From Actinophytocola sp. (GTDB lineage: Bacteria; Actinomycetota; Actinomycetes; Mycobacteriales; Pseudonocardiaceae): a DNA stretch of 64,000 nt. Of this stretch, positions 8,085 through 16,364 are shown piece by piece. The DNA is taken from NCBI RefSeq assembly GCF_009379765.1, contig NZ_WHTD01000009.1, forward strand, positions 27,929-91,928, given 5' to 3'. The position numbers and the translations under genes were made by a program. Every line of letters starts with the position of its first letter. Within the stretch, counting starts at the first letter, position 1. Below the pieces are notes generated by a model. The model worked only from the letters and a program-made list of their open reading frames with translations. It was not told the DNA's origin and did not search any database.

Positions 8085-9268
8085 GCCGCCCTCCGCCCCG
8101 GGTCGGAGGCGAGTCCGAGTCGGCGCAGGCCGATGTCGTGGAACTCGCTGTTGAGATCGATCCCGATGTAGGAGCGGCCAAGCTGGCGGGCGGCCATACC
8201 GGTGGTCGCGGCGCCACTGAACGGGTCGAGCACAACCCCGCCCGCGGGACACCCAGCGGCGATGCACCGCAGCGGGATGTCGATCGGAAACGCGGCGAAG
8301 TGCGCCTCGCGCAGCGGCCGGGTGGCAAGCGGCCACACGTCGCCGGGATTCTTGCCCCGCGGGTGGCCGGCGCTGTGCCGCATCCCGGTCGGGCGCATCG
8401 CGTCACCGGGTGAGCGCGAGGTGAAAGGCTCGGTGGTGGAGAACTTGCCGTAGACAGTATGTCCCCGGCGACGCGCGGTGGCGCCGATTCCGGCGTGGCG
8501 CCCCTTGTTGGACCCGCCGATGACGGTGCCCTCGGTGAGGGCTTCGGGACGCGCGAGGGGTTCCCTGACCGCGTCCAGGTCGAAGTAGTAGCGCTGCTGT
8601 TTGGTGAGCAGAAAGATCGTCTCGTAGCGGTTCGACAACCGGTCCCGCACGGATTCCGGCATCGCGTTGGGCTTGTGCCAGACAATCGCGTTCCGCAGAA
8701 TCCAGCCATCCCGCTGGAGCGCGAACGCCACCCGCCACGGCATCCCGATGAGGTTCTTGCGGGGAACCACACGGGTACGCACCACCCCGGCGCGGCGCAC
8801 CGACTCCCGCAACGGCGCCGCAGCGCTCCTGCCGGACAGGGTGCTGGCGCGCATCGGATCGCGGGTGCGGCCGGGCGGATCGGCGGAATAGGAATCGCCG
8901 AGGTTCAACCACACGGTTCCGGTATCGACCAGCACACGGCGCAGCTCGGCGAACACACTGCGGAGCCGGTCGACGTAACCGTCCGGAGTGGACTCCACAC
9001 CATGTTGCTGATCCTCGCGATACGCGCCGCAGCGATGGCACCGCCGTGGAACTCCGTCGCGGTGCGCGGCCGACGCCAGAGCACTCGTGAGGTGTGGGCA
9101 GTCCGGATCGCCACCGACCCATCGGGCGGTGTTGTAGTCCCGCAGGCCCCAGTACGGTGGCGAGGTCACCACAGACTGCACCGAGTCGTCCGGCAAACCG
9201 GCGACGGTGCCGGTGGCGTCTCCGGTGTAGAGGGTGACGGTGTCGTCCTGGTAGTAGCGCTCGGGCAT
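8081..9268 (-). CDS. Beta-class DNA N4/N6 methyltransferase (copy A)
   Basis: A 395-residue relative of the next gene: TSPPYWGLRDY (motif IV) is near residue 33 and DPFSGAATTGMAARQLG (motif I) near 345. Between them sits CPHLTS...RRCHRCGAY, which may be a small zinc-binding insert absent from copy B, and a PNAMPESVRDRLSNRYE stretch common to the family. The ATG at 9268 (MPERYYQDDTVTLYTGD) has a GGGAGG upstream. The two copies probably have different target sequences. There is a 52-base gap to the DpdA-like gene and a 4-base overlap with copy B. Confidence 0.9.
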   Translation of the reverse strand: MPERYYQDDTVTLYTGDATGTVAGLPDDSVQSVVTSPPYWGLRDYNTARWVGGDPDCPHLTSALASAAHRDGVPRRCHRCGAYREDQQHGVESTPDGYVDRLRSVFAELRRVLVDTGTVWLNLGDSYSADPPGRTRDPMRASTLSGRSAAAPLRESVRRAGVVRTRVVPRKNLIGMPWRVAFALQRDGWILRNAIVWHKPNAMPESVRDRLSNRYETIFLLTKQQRYYFDLDAVREPLARPEALTEGTVIGGSNKGRHAGIGATARRRGHTVYGKFSTTEPFTSRSPGDAMRPTGMRHSAGHPRGKNPGDVWPLATRPLREAHFAAFPIDIPLRCIAAGCPAGGVVLDPFSGAATTGMAARQLGRSYIGIDLNSEFHDIGLRRLGLASDPGRRAA

Positions 9269-9320
9269 CGAGCAACCTCCCGACTTCTGCTGAGGGTTGA
9301 GATAGCGGTCCGGGTTGCGG

Positions 9321-10085
9321 TCACGCCGCCACGTCGACAGCCGCGTCCACTGTCTTGAGTGAGCGCCCCAGCCGGTCATGCCAGGCGAGGGCGAAGCGCA
9401 GGCAGTTGGATTCGCTGCGGTGGCTGGGTGAGCAGCCGGGCACGTAACGGCCCTGACGACTCCACGACGCGGAATCCGCACTGGACATGGTCTCGGCATA
9501 GCGAGCCAGCCCGGTGATCTTGACACCGAACCCGTGCAGCCGCAGGCCACGCGCGGCCAGGGAGCGCATGATCTGCTCAACATCAGCGGTGTGCTGACGC
9601 CGGCACACGCTGCCCACCCCGACCAGCGGCAGTGCCGCCAGGTCGACGCCGAGCCGTTCGTAGATGTCGGCGCAGCGGTGGTAATCCGCGACCGTCTGGC
9701 CTTGAAGCACGGGGATGATCGGCAGGTCGGGTGCGAGCTCACGCAACCGGAGGTAGTTGGTGACGGTGCGGTGTTGGTGGGTGCGCACGGTTGCGCCGGT
9801 GCGGGCCAGGACGTGCTGTTCGGTCATGTGGTCCATCGGCGCGGCCCAGGCGAGGTGGCCGATCTCGGTCGCGTAGCGGCGGACCGCAGTGACGTAGGCG
9901 CGTTCGTCGGTGCGCCACCGCCCGTGAAGGGACAGTTCGGTGAAGCCACCTGAGTCGCAGGCCCATGGTCCGGTGGCGCGGGGAAGGCTCCGGCGTCCGG
10001 CCAGCCTTCGGTGGGAGACCAGCAGCGGGACACCCAGGTCTCTGGCGAGCCAGGCGGGTTGGTGGGTGCCGAGATAGAACCTCAT
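9321..10085 (-). CDS. DpdA-like 7-deazaguanine DNA transglycosylase
   Basis: The 254-residue protein resembles the tRNA-guanine transglycosylase TIM barrel: DSGGFTELSLHGRW near residue 43, PMDHMTEQHV, VLQGQTVADYHRCADIYERLG, GVGSVCRR and LHGFGVKITGL follow the family's order. It is shorter than a tRNA-modifying Tgt and lacks the usual C-terminal Cys-rich zinc site, which fits the phage/mobile-element DpdA branch that exchanges guanine for a 7-deazaguanine (preQ0-type) base in DNA. The ATG at 10085 overlaps the stop of the upstream transporter as ATGA. The pairing with a queuosine-precursor transporter strongly supports a deazaguanine substrate. Whether DNA or RNA is the target is inference. 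Confidence 0.78.
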   Translation of the reverse strand: MRFYLGTHQPAWLARDLGVPLLVSHRRLAGRRSLPRATGPWACDSGGFTELSLHGRWRTDERAYVTAVRRYATEIGHLAWAAPMDHMTEQHVLARTGATVRTHQHRTVTNYLRLRELAPDLPIIPVLQGQTVADYHRCADIYERLGVDLAALPLVGVGSVCRRQHTADVEQIMRSLAARGLRLHGFGVKITGLARYAETMSSADSASWSRQGRYVPGCSPSHRSESNCLRFALAWHDRLGRSLKTVDAAVDVAA

Positions 10086-10666
10086 CGCGCCACCGCCCGA
10101 CGACGTTGCCCACCGGCCTGGAGCGTCGCGACCGTGAGCACGGTCGCGACCGTCTTGCCAACGATCTGGCCGGGCACCGCGGTGAAGGACCCGAACGCCA
10201 GCGGCACGAACAGCACGCTGTCGACCAACAGCCCGATGATGTTCGAGCCCACCACCGCGCGCAGCCGTGACCGGGCGCGGAGCCGGGCGTAGACGGCCGA
10301 GTCGAGGAGTTCGGACACCGTGAACGCGACCACGCTGGCGGTGGCGATCTGCGGGGTCGCGAGCAGCCAGGACAGCGCGGCCCCGACCGTGATCGCGGCG
10401 GCCACGCCGCGGGCGCCGAGGGCGTCGTGCAGCAGGTCCCGCAGGGTGAACGTCGCTCCCGCCCACAGCGTCCCCGCGGGCACGACCAGCGACCCGATGA
10501 GCAGGGCGGTCCAGTGGGTAGACGCCCAGTTCGCGGCGACGACCGTGCCGATGTAAGCGGCCACCACGGCAAGACCCGTCCCGGTGACCTGGTGAGCCGC
10601 CACCGCGGCGTGCTCGGCATGGTCATGTGGTTCCGCGCTCCGGGCGCGCCGGGTTCGCGTCGTCAT
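10082..10666 (-). CDS. VUT/YhhQ-family queuosine-precursor transporter
   Basis: This 194-residue integral membrane protein has about six hydrophobic segments, including GTGLAVVAAYIGTVVAANWA, ALLIGSLVVPAGTLWAGATF, VVAFTVSELLDSAVYARL and VVGSNIIGLLVDSVLFVPLA. The YhhQ/VUT motif with Asp in FTLRDLLHDALGARG and the SNIIG...D pair match transporters that import preQ0/preQ1. The start at 10666 overlaps the upstream stop as ATGA. In a mobile element it would feed the neighbouring DpdA-like enzyme with base scavenged from outside or from a host that cannot make it. Confidence 0.85.
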   Translation of the reverse strand: MTTRTRRARSAEPHDHAEHAAVAAHQVTGTGLAVVAAYIGTVVAANWASTHWTALLIGSLVVPAGTLWAGATFTLRDLLHDALGARGVAAAITVGAALSWLLATPQIATASVVAFTVSELLDSAVYARLRARSRLRAVVGSNIIGLLVDSVLFVPLAFGSFTAVPGQIVGKTVATVLTVATLQAGGQRRRAVAR

Positions 10667-11586
10667 GCCGCGCGCTCCGCGGTGACCGGCGCGCCGGAGC
10701 GGCACGACCACGGCGAGCAGCCGTCCGGGTCGGCGTCCTCCGCCGGGTCGGCGGCGACGAGCCGCAGATGCCGCTTGGTCGCGGCGGCGGGCGGGTCGAG
10801 GTCGACCTGGTCGAGTGGCTGGCAGGAGCGGTGCAGGAAGTACTGCCCGCGTAGTTTCTGGCCTTGTTCGGTGGCGCGCGGGTAGCCGTGGCGGATGGCC
10901 TTGTCGAACTCGACCGCCTCACGCCAGCCGTCGGGATCGTTGTCGCGGATCCAGCGCCAGCCGGCGTTTCCGTGAAACGGGCAACCCACACACGCGGATC
11001 GCACCGTGTTCCCGAAACCGCGTTCGGCGAGGTACTCCGCACAGGCGGCGCGGTCCCAGCCGAGTTCGATGAGCGGGAACACGTTGCGCAGATATTTCAC
11101 ACCCGAGTCTTTCGCGCGCGTGAACTCATCGGTGCTGATTCCGATAGCCTGCTCGACGTACACTCCGCGTGGAATCCGACCGGGATGCGGACAGCCGAGA
11201 AGGTGGCGTGCCGCCTTCTTCAGCGGGATAACTTTATATTCGCTCGTACATTGTCTGCGCGCGAGCCCTCGGGAGCCGTCCGCGTTCAGAACATGCAACG
11301 GCATCGACACGAATCGGTGTTCTGGGTCGAGCGCGTCGGTGCGGATATTGCCTGCCGAGACCGTGCGCACCGGAATACCAGCTTGCTCGGCATGGACGCG
11401 CAGCCGGGCGAGATTCTCGTAGACCTTGCGTGGCTCCCACCCGGTGTCGGCAAACAGCGCATAGTCGAATCGCGGAATCACGCCATCGCAGGCCAGCAAC
11501 AACACGCAGGTGCTTTGCACGCCGGCTCCAAGCGAGAGCAGTCGCAAGGCTGGGCGAGAATCAGAAGTAGGGGTTCGGCTGGTCAT
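10663..11586 (-). CDS. PP-loop (PAPS reductase/adenine-nucleotide hydrolase-like) protein
   Basis: The N-terminal LRLLSLGAGVQSTCVLLL (residues 15-32) is a PP-loop of the GAGVQS type that adenylates a substrate with ATP. Downstream are CTSEYKVIPLKKAA and, near residue 195, SACVGCPFHGNAGWRWI, a CxxC-containing signature seen in phage and mobile-element members annotated as phosphoadenosine phosphosulfate reductases. It lacks the SGGxDS of QueC and of DndC, so it is neither preQ0 synthase nor a clear phosphorothioation enzyme. Sitting between a C5-methylase and the deazaguanine genes, with stop/start overlaps on both sides, it probably acts in DNA modification, but its substrate is unknown. Confidence 0.7.
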   Translation of the reverse strand: MTSRTPTSDSRPALRLLSLGAGVQSTCVLLLACDGVIPRFDYALFADTGWEPRKVYENLARLRVHAEQAGIPVRTVSAGNIRTDALDPEHRFVSMPLHVLNADGSRGLARRQCTSEYKVIPLKKAARHLLGCPHPGRIPRGVYVEQAIGISTDEFTRAKDSGVKYLRNVFPLIELGWDRAACAEYLAERGFGNTVRSACVGCPFHGNAGWRWIRDNDPDGWREAVEFDKAIRHGYPRATEQGQKLRGQYFLHRSCQPLDQVDLDPPAAATKRHLRLVAADPAEDADPDGCSPWSCRSGAPVTAERAA

Positions 11587-13106
11587 GCCGCGTTCGCCTC
11601 CCGCCCGTCGCTGGACAGTTCGGCGGAGGTGAGCGCGGCGAGGTCGGCCAGCAGCAGCGACACTGCGTAGGCCGCCTGCTGCGGGACCACGCCGTTGCCC
11701 AGCGCTCGTAGCTGGGCGGTGCGGGGCAGGGGAAGATCGGTCACGAAGCCTGGCGGGAGCCCCATCAGGTGCTCCACGAACCGCGGAGCGAGAACGGGGC
11801 GGCCGTGCCGACCTGACTGGGTGGGGAACGGCGTACGACGCCCAGTCACGCGCTCCCACCGATGGATGGCGTCCGAGTAGGCACCCCAGTCCACGGCCTG
11901 ATCATCGGCTGGAGCGGGAGCCCCGCCGCCCGGTGGGTCCTCGACGGCTATGAGGTGACGTTTCCGGCGGGGTCGGCCACCAGGCGGATCACCGCCGACG
12001 GCAGCATCAGGTCGCCCTTGGAGCCCCGCTGCGCCGGGCAGCCCTTCGTCCCGTCCGTTGCTCGCGGCGTCGGCAACAACGCCTCCGAGTTCGGCAGGGT
12101 GGCCACCAGCGGGAGGACCTGCTGCGACAGCGGCGGTCGAAACCCCGCACCCGCCCTGCGTCCCACTGTTCCGGTGTCCGACGCTCGTGGTGTTGGCAGC
12201 AGCCGTGCCTGGTCGGGCAGGGACGGTCCGCCCCGCTGGGTGCGATGGGTGCAGTTCTTCGCATCGGAGGCGGTTGGTGTGGGCAGCAGCCGCACCGCGA
12301 TCGAGAGAGGCATGCCCATCCCGTTCCCGTTGATCGCCCTGACCCGGTGTCGGTCGCGGCGCGCCAACCAGTGGGTGGGGTTCTCGCTGTCGTTGGGGTT
12401 GATCGCGGTGGGTGTTGGGAGCAGACGCAGCCGGTCCAGCAACGACCGGCCACCCTGCCGGCTCGTCGCGCTGAGGCCGTTGGAACTTCCGTCGTGTGCG
12501 GTCGGCGTGGGCAACGTCCCCGTATCCGGAATGCTGGACGCGCTGGCGGGGCCACGCGAGCAGGAATACCCTCTCCCTGCGGTGCGCGGCGCCGACGTCG
12601 GCGGCGCGGACGCTACGCCAGAGCGCGTCATACCCCACTTCGGCCAGGTCGCCGAGTACACGGTGGAGACCTCCACCCTTCCAGCGAAGCGCGGCGACGT
12701 TCTCCACCACGACGAGTGCGGGTCGTAGTAGGCGAAGGGCCGCCACGATGTCGGTCCACAGGCCACTGCGTGCGCCTTTCTCGATACCCAGCCGGCGTCC
12801 GGCGGCGGAGATGTCCTGACAGGGAAACCCGGCGGTGAGCATGTCCACGGGTTCCACGGCGGTCCAGTCGATGGCGCGGATGTCGCCGAGGTTCGGCACG
12901 CCGGGCATCCGGACGGCGAGGATGGCGGTGATGTGCGGGTCGGGGTCGGCGCACCAGGCGACGCGGCCGCCGCCGAGCGCGGCGAGGACACCGAGGTCGA
13001 GTCCGCCGTAGCCGGTGCACACCGAACCCACGACCGGCCCCGTCGCGGCGGCGGTGGCGACGGGTCGCCTCGTGCCGCGCGTGGTGCGGCGTGGTCGGGT
13101 GCTCAT
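11583..13106 (-). CDS. C5-cytosine DNA methyltransferase (frame of central region uncertain)
   Basis: The continuous 507-codon frame has motif I SVCTGYGGLDLG, motif IV GFPCQDISAAGRR (catalytic Cys near residue 92), motif VI VVENVAAL, motif VIII RRERVFLL, and at the C-terminus LRALGNGVVPQQAAYAV (motif X). It methylates carbon 5 of cytosine. The central 200 codons (about 12570-11960) read poorly here, but the +1 frame across the same stretch gives repeated LLPTPTASD and LLPTPRASD units and GDLMLPSAV, which from memory is how homologues of this phage/plasmid group read. So there are either two compensating frameshifts or a rewritten variable region. Start at 13106 overlaps the upstream stop as ATGA. 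Confidence 0.8.
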   Translation of the reverse strand: MSTRPRRTTRGTRRPVATAAATGPVVGSVCTGYGGLDLGVLAALGGGRVAWCADPDPHITAILAVRMPGVPNLGDIRAIDWTAVEPVDMLTAGFPCQDISAAGRRLGIEKGARSGLWTDIVAALRLLRPALVVVENVAALRWKGGGLHRVLGDLAEVGYDALWRSVRAADVGAAHRRERVFLLAWPRQRVQHSGYGDVAHADRTRRKFQRPQRDEPAGWPVVAGPAASAPNTHRDQPQRQREPHPLVGAPRPTPGQGDQRERDGHASLDRGAAAAHTNRLRCEELHPSHPAGRTVPARPGTAAANTTSVGHRNSGTQGGCGVSTAAVAAGPPAGGHPAELGGVVADAASNGRDEGLPGAAGLQGRPDAAVGGDPPGGRPRRKRHLIAVEDPPGGGAPAPADDQAVDWGAYSDAIHRWERVTGRRTPFPTQSGRHGRPVLAPRFVEHLMGLPPGFVTDLPLPRTAQLRALGNGVVPQQAAYAVSLLLADLAALTSAELSSDGREANAA

Positions 13107-13918
13107 GCCGCCCCGCTCTCCGGCACGCCCGATCCACCTCTCGGGTGTCCGGCATGTCGCGCCCAGCCGTCCTCGCGCTGCGTGCCGATGAGGTCGCGTT
13201 GGATGACGCCGCCGCGCGCTGCGGGGGTGTGCTTCGCGAGGGTGGCCGCGGCGTGGGCGAATGTCCGGGCGTCGATGAGGGCCCGGTGGGCGCCCGGACC
13301 GGAGGTGATCCAGTGCTCGGGTGGCACGGGGCGGCCGTGTCGGGTGCGGCCCCAGACGGTGCGGCCGGTGTAGACGGGGTTGCTCAGGATGGTGTGGACA
13401 ATGCCGACGGTCCACCGGCGAGGTCCGCCGGTGGCGGGGTCGGTCGGGGGTGGGCAGTGGTCGGGGTCGGCGGTCAGCCGGTCGACGATCGCGGGCAACG
13501 ACAGGTGCTCGCCGAGCCGCCAGGAGTAGACGGCCCGGACTGCCGGCGCGGTGCGCGGGTCGGGTTGCAGCCGGGTCCCGGCGGCGCCGGATCGGTGGTG
13601 GCTGTGGACGGCCCGGTAGCCGTAGGGCGCTCCGCCGATGTGGTGGCCGGAGCGGACCAGGGCGATGATCCGCTCGCGGGCTTGGCGGGTGGTGTGTGCG
13701 TGGTAGCCGGCGATGATTCGCGACCGGATCTGGTCGGCCGTCGAGGCCCGAAGTTCGCCGTGCGTGGGAGCCGTCGCGTGCGGTGACGTGGTTGACGCTG
13801 CGGCTGGTTCTGCGTCCGTGGCGGCTGGATCGGGGTGGGTGGGCCGGGTGGTGGGGTGGCCGAACCATCGGTGCCAGAGGCGCCGCCAACGCGGTCGGCA
13901 GCAGCTTCGAGTGGACAT
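13103..13918 (-). CDS. Recombinase-domain protein lacking the serine catalytic domain
   Basis: The 271-residue product matches the middle domain of large serine recombinases: GGAPYGYRAVHSHHR, PAVRAVYSWRLGEHLSLPAI, and WTVGIVHTILSNPVYTGRTVWGR are the usual landmarks. The N-terminal resolvase domain with its catalytic Ser is absent, replaced by about 85 Thr/Pro/Ala-rich residues, and no zinc-ribbon Cys pair is seen. It therefore cannot cut DNA by the serine mechanism; a DNA-binding accessory role in excision or regulation is an inference. Its stop overlaps the start of the C5-methylase and it is preceded by a GGGAG site. Confidence 0.65.
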   Translation of the reverse strand: MSTRSCCRPRWRRLWHRWFGHPTTRPTHPDPAATDAEPAAASTTSPHATAPTHGELRASTADQIRSRIIAGYHAHTTRQARERIIALVRSGHHIGGAPYGYRAVHSHHRSGAAGTRLQPDPRTAPAVRAVYSWRLGEHLSLPAIVDRLTADPDHCPPPTDPATGGPRRWTVGIVHTILSNPVYTGRTVWGRTRHGRPVPPEHWITSGPGAHRALIDARTFAHAAATLAKHTPAARGGVIQRDLIGTQREDGWARHAGHPRGGSGVPESGAA

Positions 13919-13999
13919 GACGGATGTCTCCCTGTCGGGTGAGGTGACGTCGCGAGGACTCCGGCGTCGGCAGTGGGTATGGGTGAGTGGGAGCGCGGT

Positions 14000-14948
14000 T
14001 TATGCGGCGGCCAGAGCGGATCGCGATGCGCGGGTTCGGTGGTGGCGGCGAGGCAGCGCGGGCAGCGGCGGGATTGGCTGTGTGAGTGCCGGATCGGCGG
14101 CCTCGGGATCGGCGCGGAACACGAGCGCTGTGTGGTGCGCCGACAGCGCACAGGGGTGGCCGGTGGCGTGTTCGATGCGGGTGGCGGTGCGGGCGTTGGG
14201 CGAGGGTGGCGTGGGTGAGCACGCGCGGTCCGCGGGCCCCGGCGGTGAGCGCGAGGCACCGGGTGATCGGGGCGAGTCCGGCGGCGCTGCCGAGGGTGAG
14301 GAGCTGGCTGGGCAGGTCGAGGAGGTCGTGCCGCGTGGGGTGGCGCCGCGGCGCGAGGGTGATCACGACGTGCCCGCCGGGGCGGATCAGCGGACGGCAC
14401 TCGGCCAGCAGTGCCCGGAGGCGGTCGAGCCCGGCGGTCGGGTCACCTGCCGGGTCGCTGCTGGGGCTGGTCGGTCGCAGGGTGGTCAGCAGGAGATCGA
14501 CGCGGCCGGTGAGCCCGGCGGTCTGGGCGGCGGCCACGGTGCCGGGGCGACGGTCGAGGATGAGGACCATGCCGTCGGTGGGCGCGCCCACCGTTTTGGT
14601 GGCGGTGACGTTGGCGCGGGCCAGGCGCCACCACCGCCGCCGCGCGGTCAGTCCGATGGCGTGGCGCCCCGCGCGCAGGGCTTCCACGATGGTGGTTCCG
14701 GCGCCGCAGTCCGGGTCGAGCACGATGTCGCCGCGTCGGGTGAACAGTGTGATGGCGTGCTCGGCGATGGCCGGAGCCATCAGCGCAGAGTCGGTGACGG
14801 TGGCGTGGTGGTAGCCGCGGTCGGCCAACTGGGCGTCCAGGCCACGGGTGCCGGTGGGCCACACCGAGGCCAGCGATGGGGCCCACGCTGGGGCAGACGA
14901 CTGGTCCCCCACCGGCCGGGAGGGCGGACGGGTGGGGTGGTCATTCAT
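14000..14948 (-). pseudogene. Methyltransferase-like protein with a +1 frameshift
   Basis: From the ATG at 14948 (MNDHPTRPP) the frame gives a Rossmann methyltransferase motif I, DIVLDPDCGAGTTIVEALR, then GRHAIGLTARRRWW and a GGHVVITLAP strand. After LTHATLAQ (about 14195) the good sequence moves one base on: ARTATRIEHATGHPCALSAH and TALVFRADPEAADPAL, ending at a TAA at 14000-14002. The total would be about 315 residues. No NPPY/SPPY catalytic motif is present, so it may bind AdoMet without methylating, or act with the neighbouring protein. The frame break could be mutation or sequencing error. It overlaps the end of the upstream gene by 8 bases. Confidence 0.6.
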
Positions 14949-15933
14949 CCGAGGTCTCCCCTCGTTCGGCGGCGACCGTTCCGGCGTGCCCGCCAGTGGG
15001 CGCGGGCGTGGCGGAAGGCACGGGACCGAACAGCAGAAGGTCGTGGTGCACCGCGCGCGGGAGCGGCGGCTCGGCGACGGACGTGGTTGCGAGCGACGAA
15101 CCGGCCGGCCCGGCGGGCAGGGGGTCGGTGAGGACGGCGATGTGGTCGAGCCATCCCCTCCGTTGACTACGGACAGCACCCACGATGGCCGAGAGCGGAT
15201 CGAGTAGACGATCACCTCGAATGTCACTACGAGTGATAGTCGCGAGGGTTCCGGTGGGGGTCAGCGCGGTGTCCCAGTCGGTGTGGGCGAGCCAGTCGGC
15301 GGTGTGCGGATGGACCGCGGTGATGATCAGATCGAACCGGTCGTCGGGTCGGTGGGCGGCGCGACCGGGGCGGGACTCGGACTCGCGATGACGGTCGGTC
15401 GGCGTGCGCAGGCCGAGCCGACTGGGTCGGGGTCGCGACCCCGACTCGGTCTCGTCTCGGCCGGTCGAGTCGGCGGGGTCGCATCGGTAGTCCGGGGTGG
15501 GTGCCGCGGTCGCGGTGTCGGCGCCGCGGCCGAGTCGGATGACCGTCCAGACCGCCTCGGTCAGTCCGGCGTAGGGGTCAGCCTCACGTGCCCCACCGGG
15601 CGCCGCGGAGCCGACCGTCAGCCCGCGCGGGGGCGCGGGTGGAGCGAGCAGAAGGACACGGTCTCCGGGGCGGGTGTACCCGGTGACGAGGGTGACGATC
15701 ACGCGTCCGAGCCACCCCGCCAGCCGCGCCGTGCCGGGCAGTGGTTCGGCACCGGCGAAGGGCCACAGCGTGGCCGGGCGGGGCGAGAACGCGCGTCGGC
15801 GTGCGGGTGTGGGGGTGACGGCGCCGTGCCGGCCGTGGACCGTCCGCGCCGGGGCGATGGAGTCGTGGCGGAGTGGGCGGCGGTGGTGGTGCCGGTGGTG
15901 GCGGGCGCAGTCGCCATGGGGTGTCGGCGTCAT
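14941..15933 (-). CDS. Degenerate methyltransferase-fold protein, first gene of the modification operon
   Basis: The 330-residue product looks like a relaxed class I methyltransferase: WLGRVIVTLVTGYTRPGDRV and LLLAPPAPP take the place of motif I and FDLIITAVHPHTADWL that of motif IV, followed by ALTPTGTLATITRSD. Between them lies a long Arg/Asp/Ser-rich low-complexity insert. The catalytic residues of known DNA methylases are not visible. The ATG at 15933 has a GAGGAAGG site; the in-frame GTG at 15969 would lie inside the conserved 39-bp box. It heads the leftward operon and overlaps the next gene. Confidence 0.6.
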   Translation of the reverse strand: MTPTPHGDCARHHRHHHRRPLRHDSIAPARTVHGRHGAVTPTPARRRAFSPRPATLWPFAGAEPLPGTARLAGWLGRVIVTLVTGYTRPGDRVLLLAPPAPPRGLTVGSAAPGGAREADPYAGLTEAVWTVIRLGRGADTATAAPTPDYRCDPADSTGRDETESGSRPRPSRLGLRTPTDRHRESESRPGRAAHRPDDRFDLIITAVHPHTADWLAHTDWDTALTPTGTLATITRSDIRGDRLLDPLSAIVGAVRSQRRGWLDHIAVLTDPLPAGPAGSSLATTSVAEPPLPRAVHHDLLLFGPVPSATPAPTGGHAGTVAAERGETSDE

Positions 15934-15966
15934 CGGTGGCCTTCCTCGCGGCGTGGTCTGCCAAGT

Positions 15967-16005
15967 CACCCCAAGAGGCGGGTTTCAGGGCCGTTTTTCG
16001 ACACC
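15967..16005 (-). promoter_or_regulatory. 39-bp conserved box upstream of the modification operon
   Basis: Read leftward, the box begins GGTGTCGAAAAACGGCCC and ends CCTCTTGGGGTG, 33 bases before the start codon at 15933. A second copy with few mismatches stands at 17384-17422 in the opposite orientation, upstream of the T4SS operon. Being upstream of both divergent operons, it is a likely operator, promoter element or RNA leader. Confidence 0.6.
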
Positions 16006-16234
16006 AAGCGCAGATTTCCGGCGAATTCTTCACGCGCGTCGGTTAAACGGTGACTCTGACGTCTATGGCGCCCACCCAGGTGGCCTCATTATTTCCCCGC
16101 TGGTCACCGCGCCTGAATCACATCCACAGTCCGGCACCAGCCGGTGACCGCATCCCACGGCGACGAGGTTCAAGATCTCTAGCGGGGCGACGCCGGCGAT
16201 CTGCCGCCATCCCGCCCTCGGCGGCGCTTGGCCC

Positions 16235-16364
16235 CTACTAAGACGTCACTAAGAAGCTCTTAAACCCGCTGCTCAAGCAGCTACTAAGAGTCGCCCGTGT
16301 GCGTCGCCGACCGCGCCTCGAAGTCGATCGACCTGAATCCTTCCAGTCCGCGGGTTTAGTAGCT
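16235..16364 (+). promoter_or_regulatory. Repeated CTACTAAG boxes and hairpin upstream of the sigma-like gene
   Basis: CTACTAAGA or CACTAAGA occurs at 16235, 16247 and 16281, and the reverse TTAGTAG near 16356. A GCTGCT-CA-AGCAGC hairpin lies between the second and third. The spacing and location in the only non-coding gap between two divergent operons suggest binding sites for a regulator, or origin iterons. The rest of 16006-16475 holds no gene; a TTGTTCTTTTC duplication sits at 16390-16413. Confidence 0.4.

Noticed and set aside
10663..11586. PP-loop protein as QueC or DndC
   Set aside because: Both carry an SGGxDS-type loop; this one has GAGVQS, and no dnd or queuosine synthesis genes are nearby.
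11583..15227. A single open frame of 1214 codons
   Set aside because: It joins two real genes (methylase-like and C5-methylase) through the recombinase-domain gene, which is coded in another frame; high GC leaves few stops.
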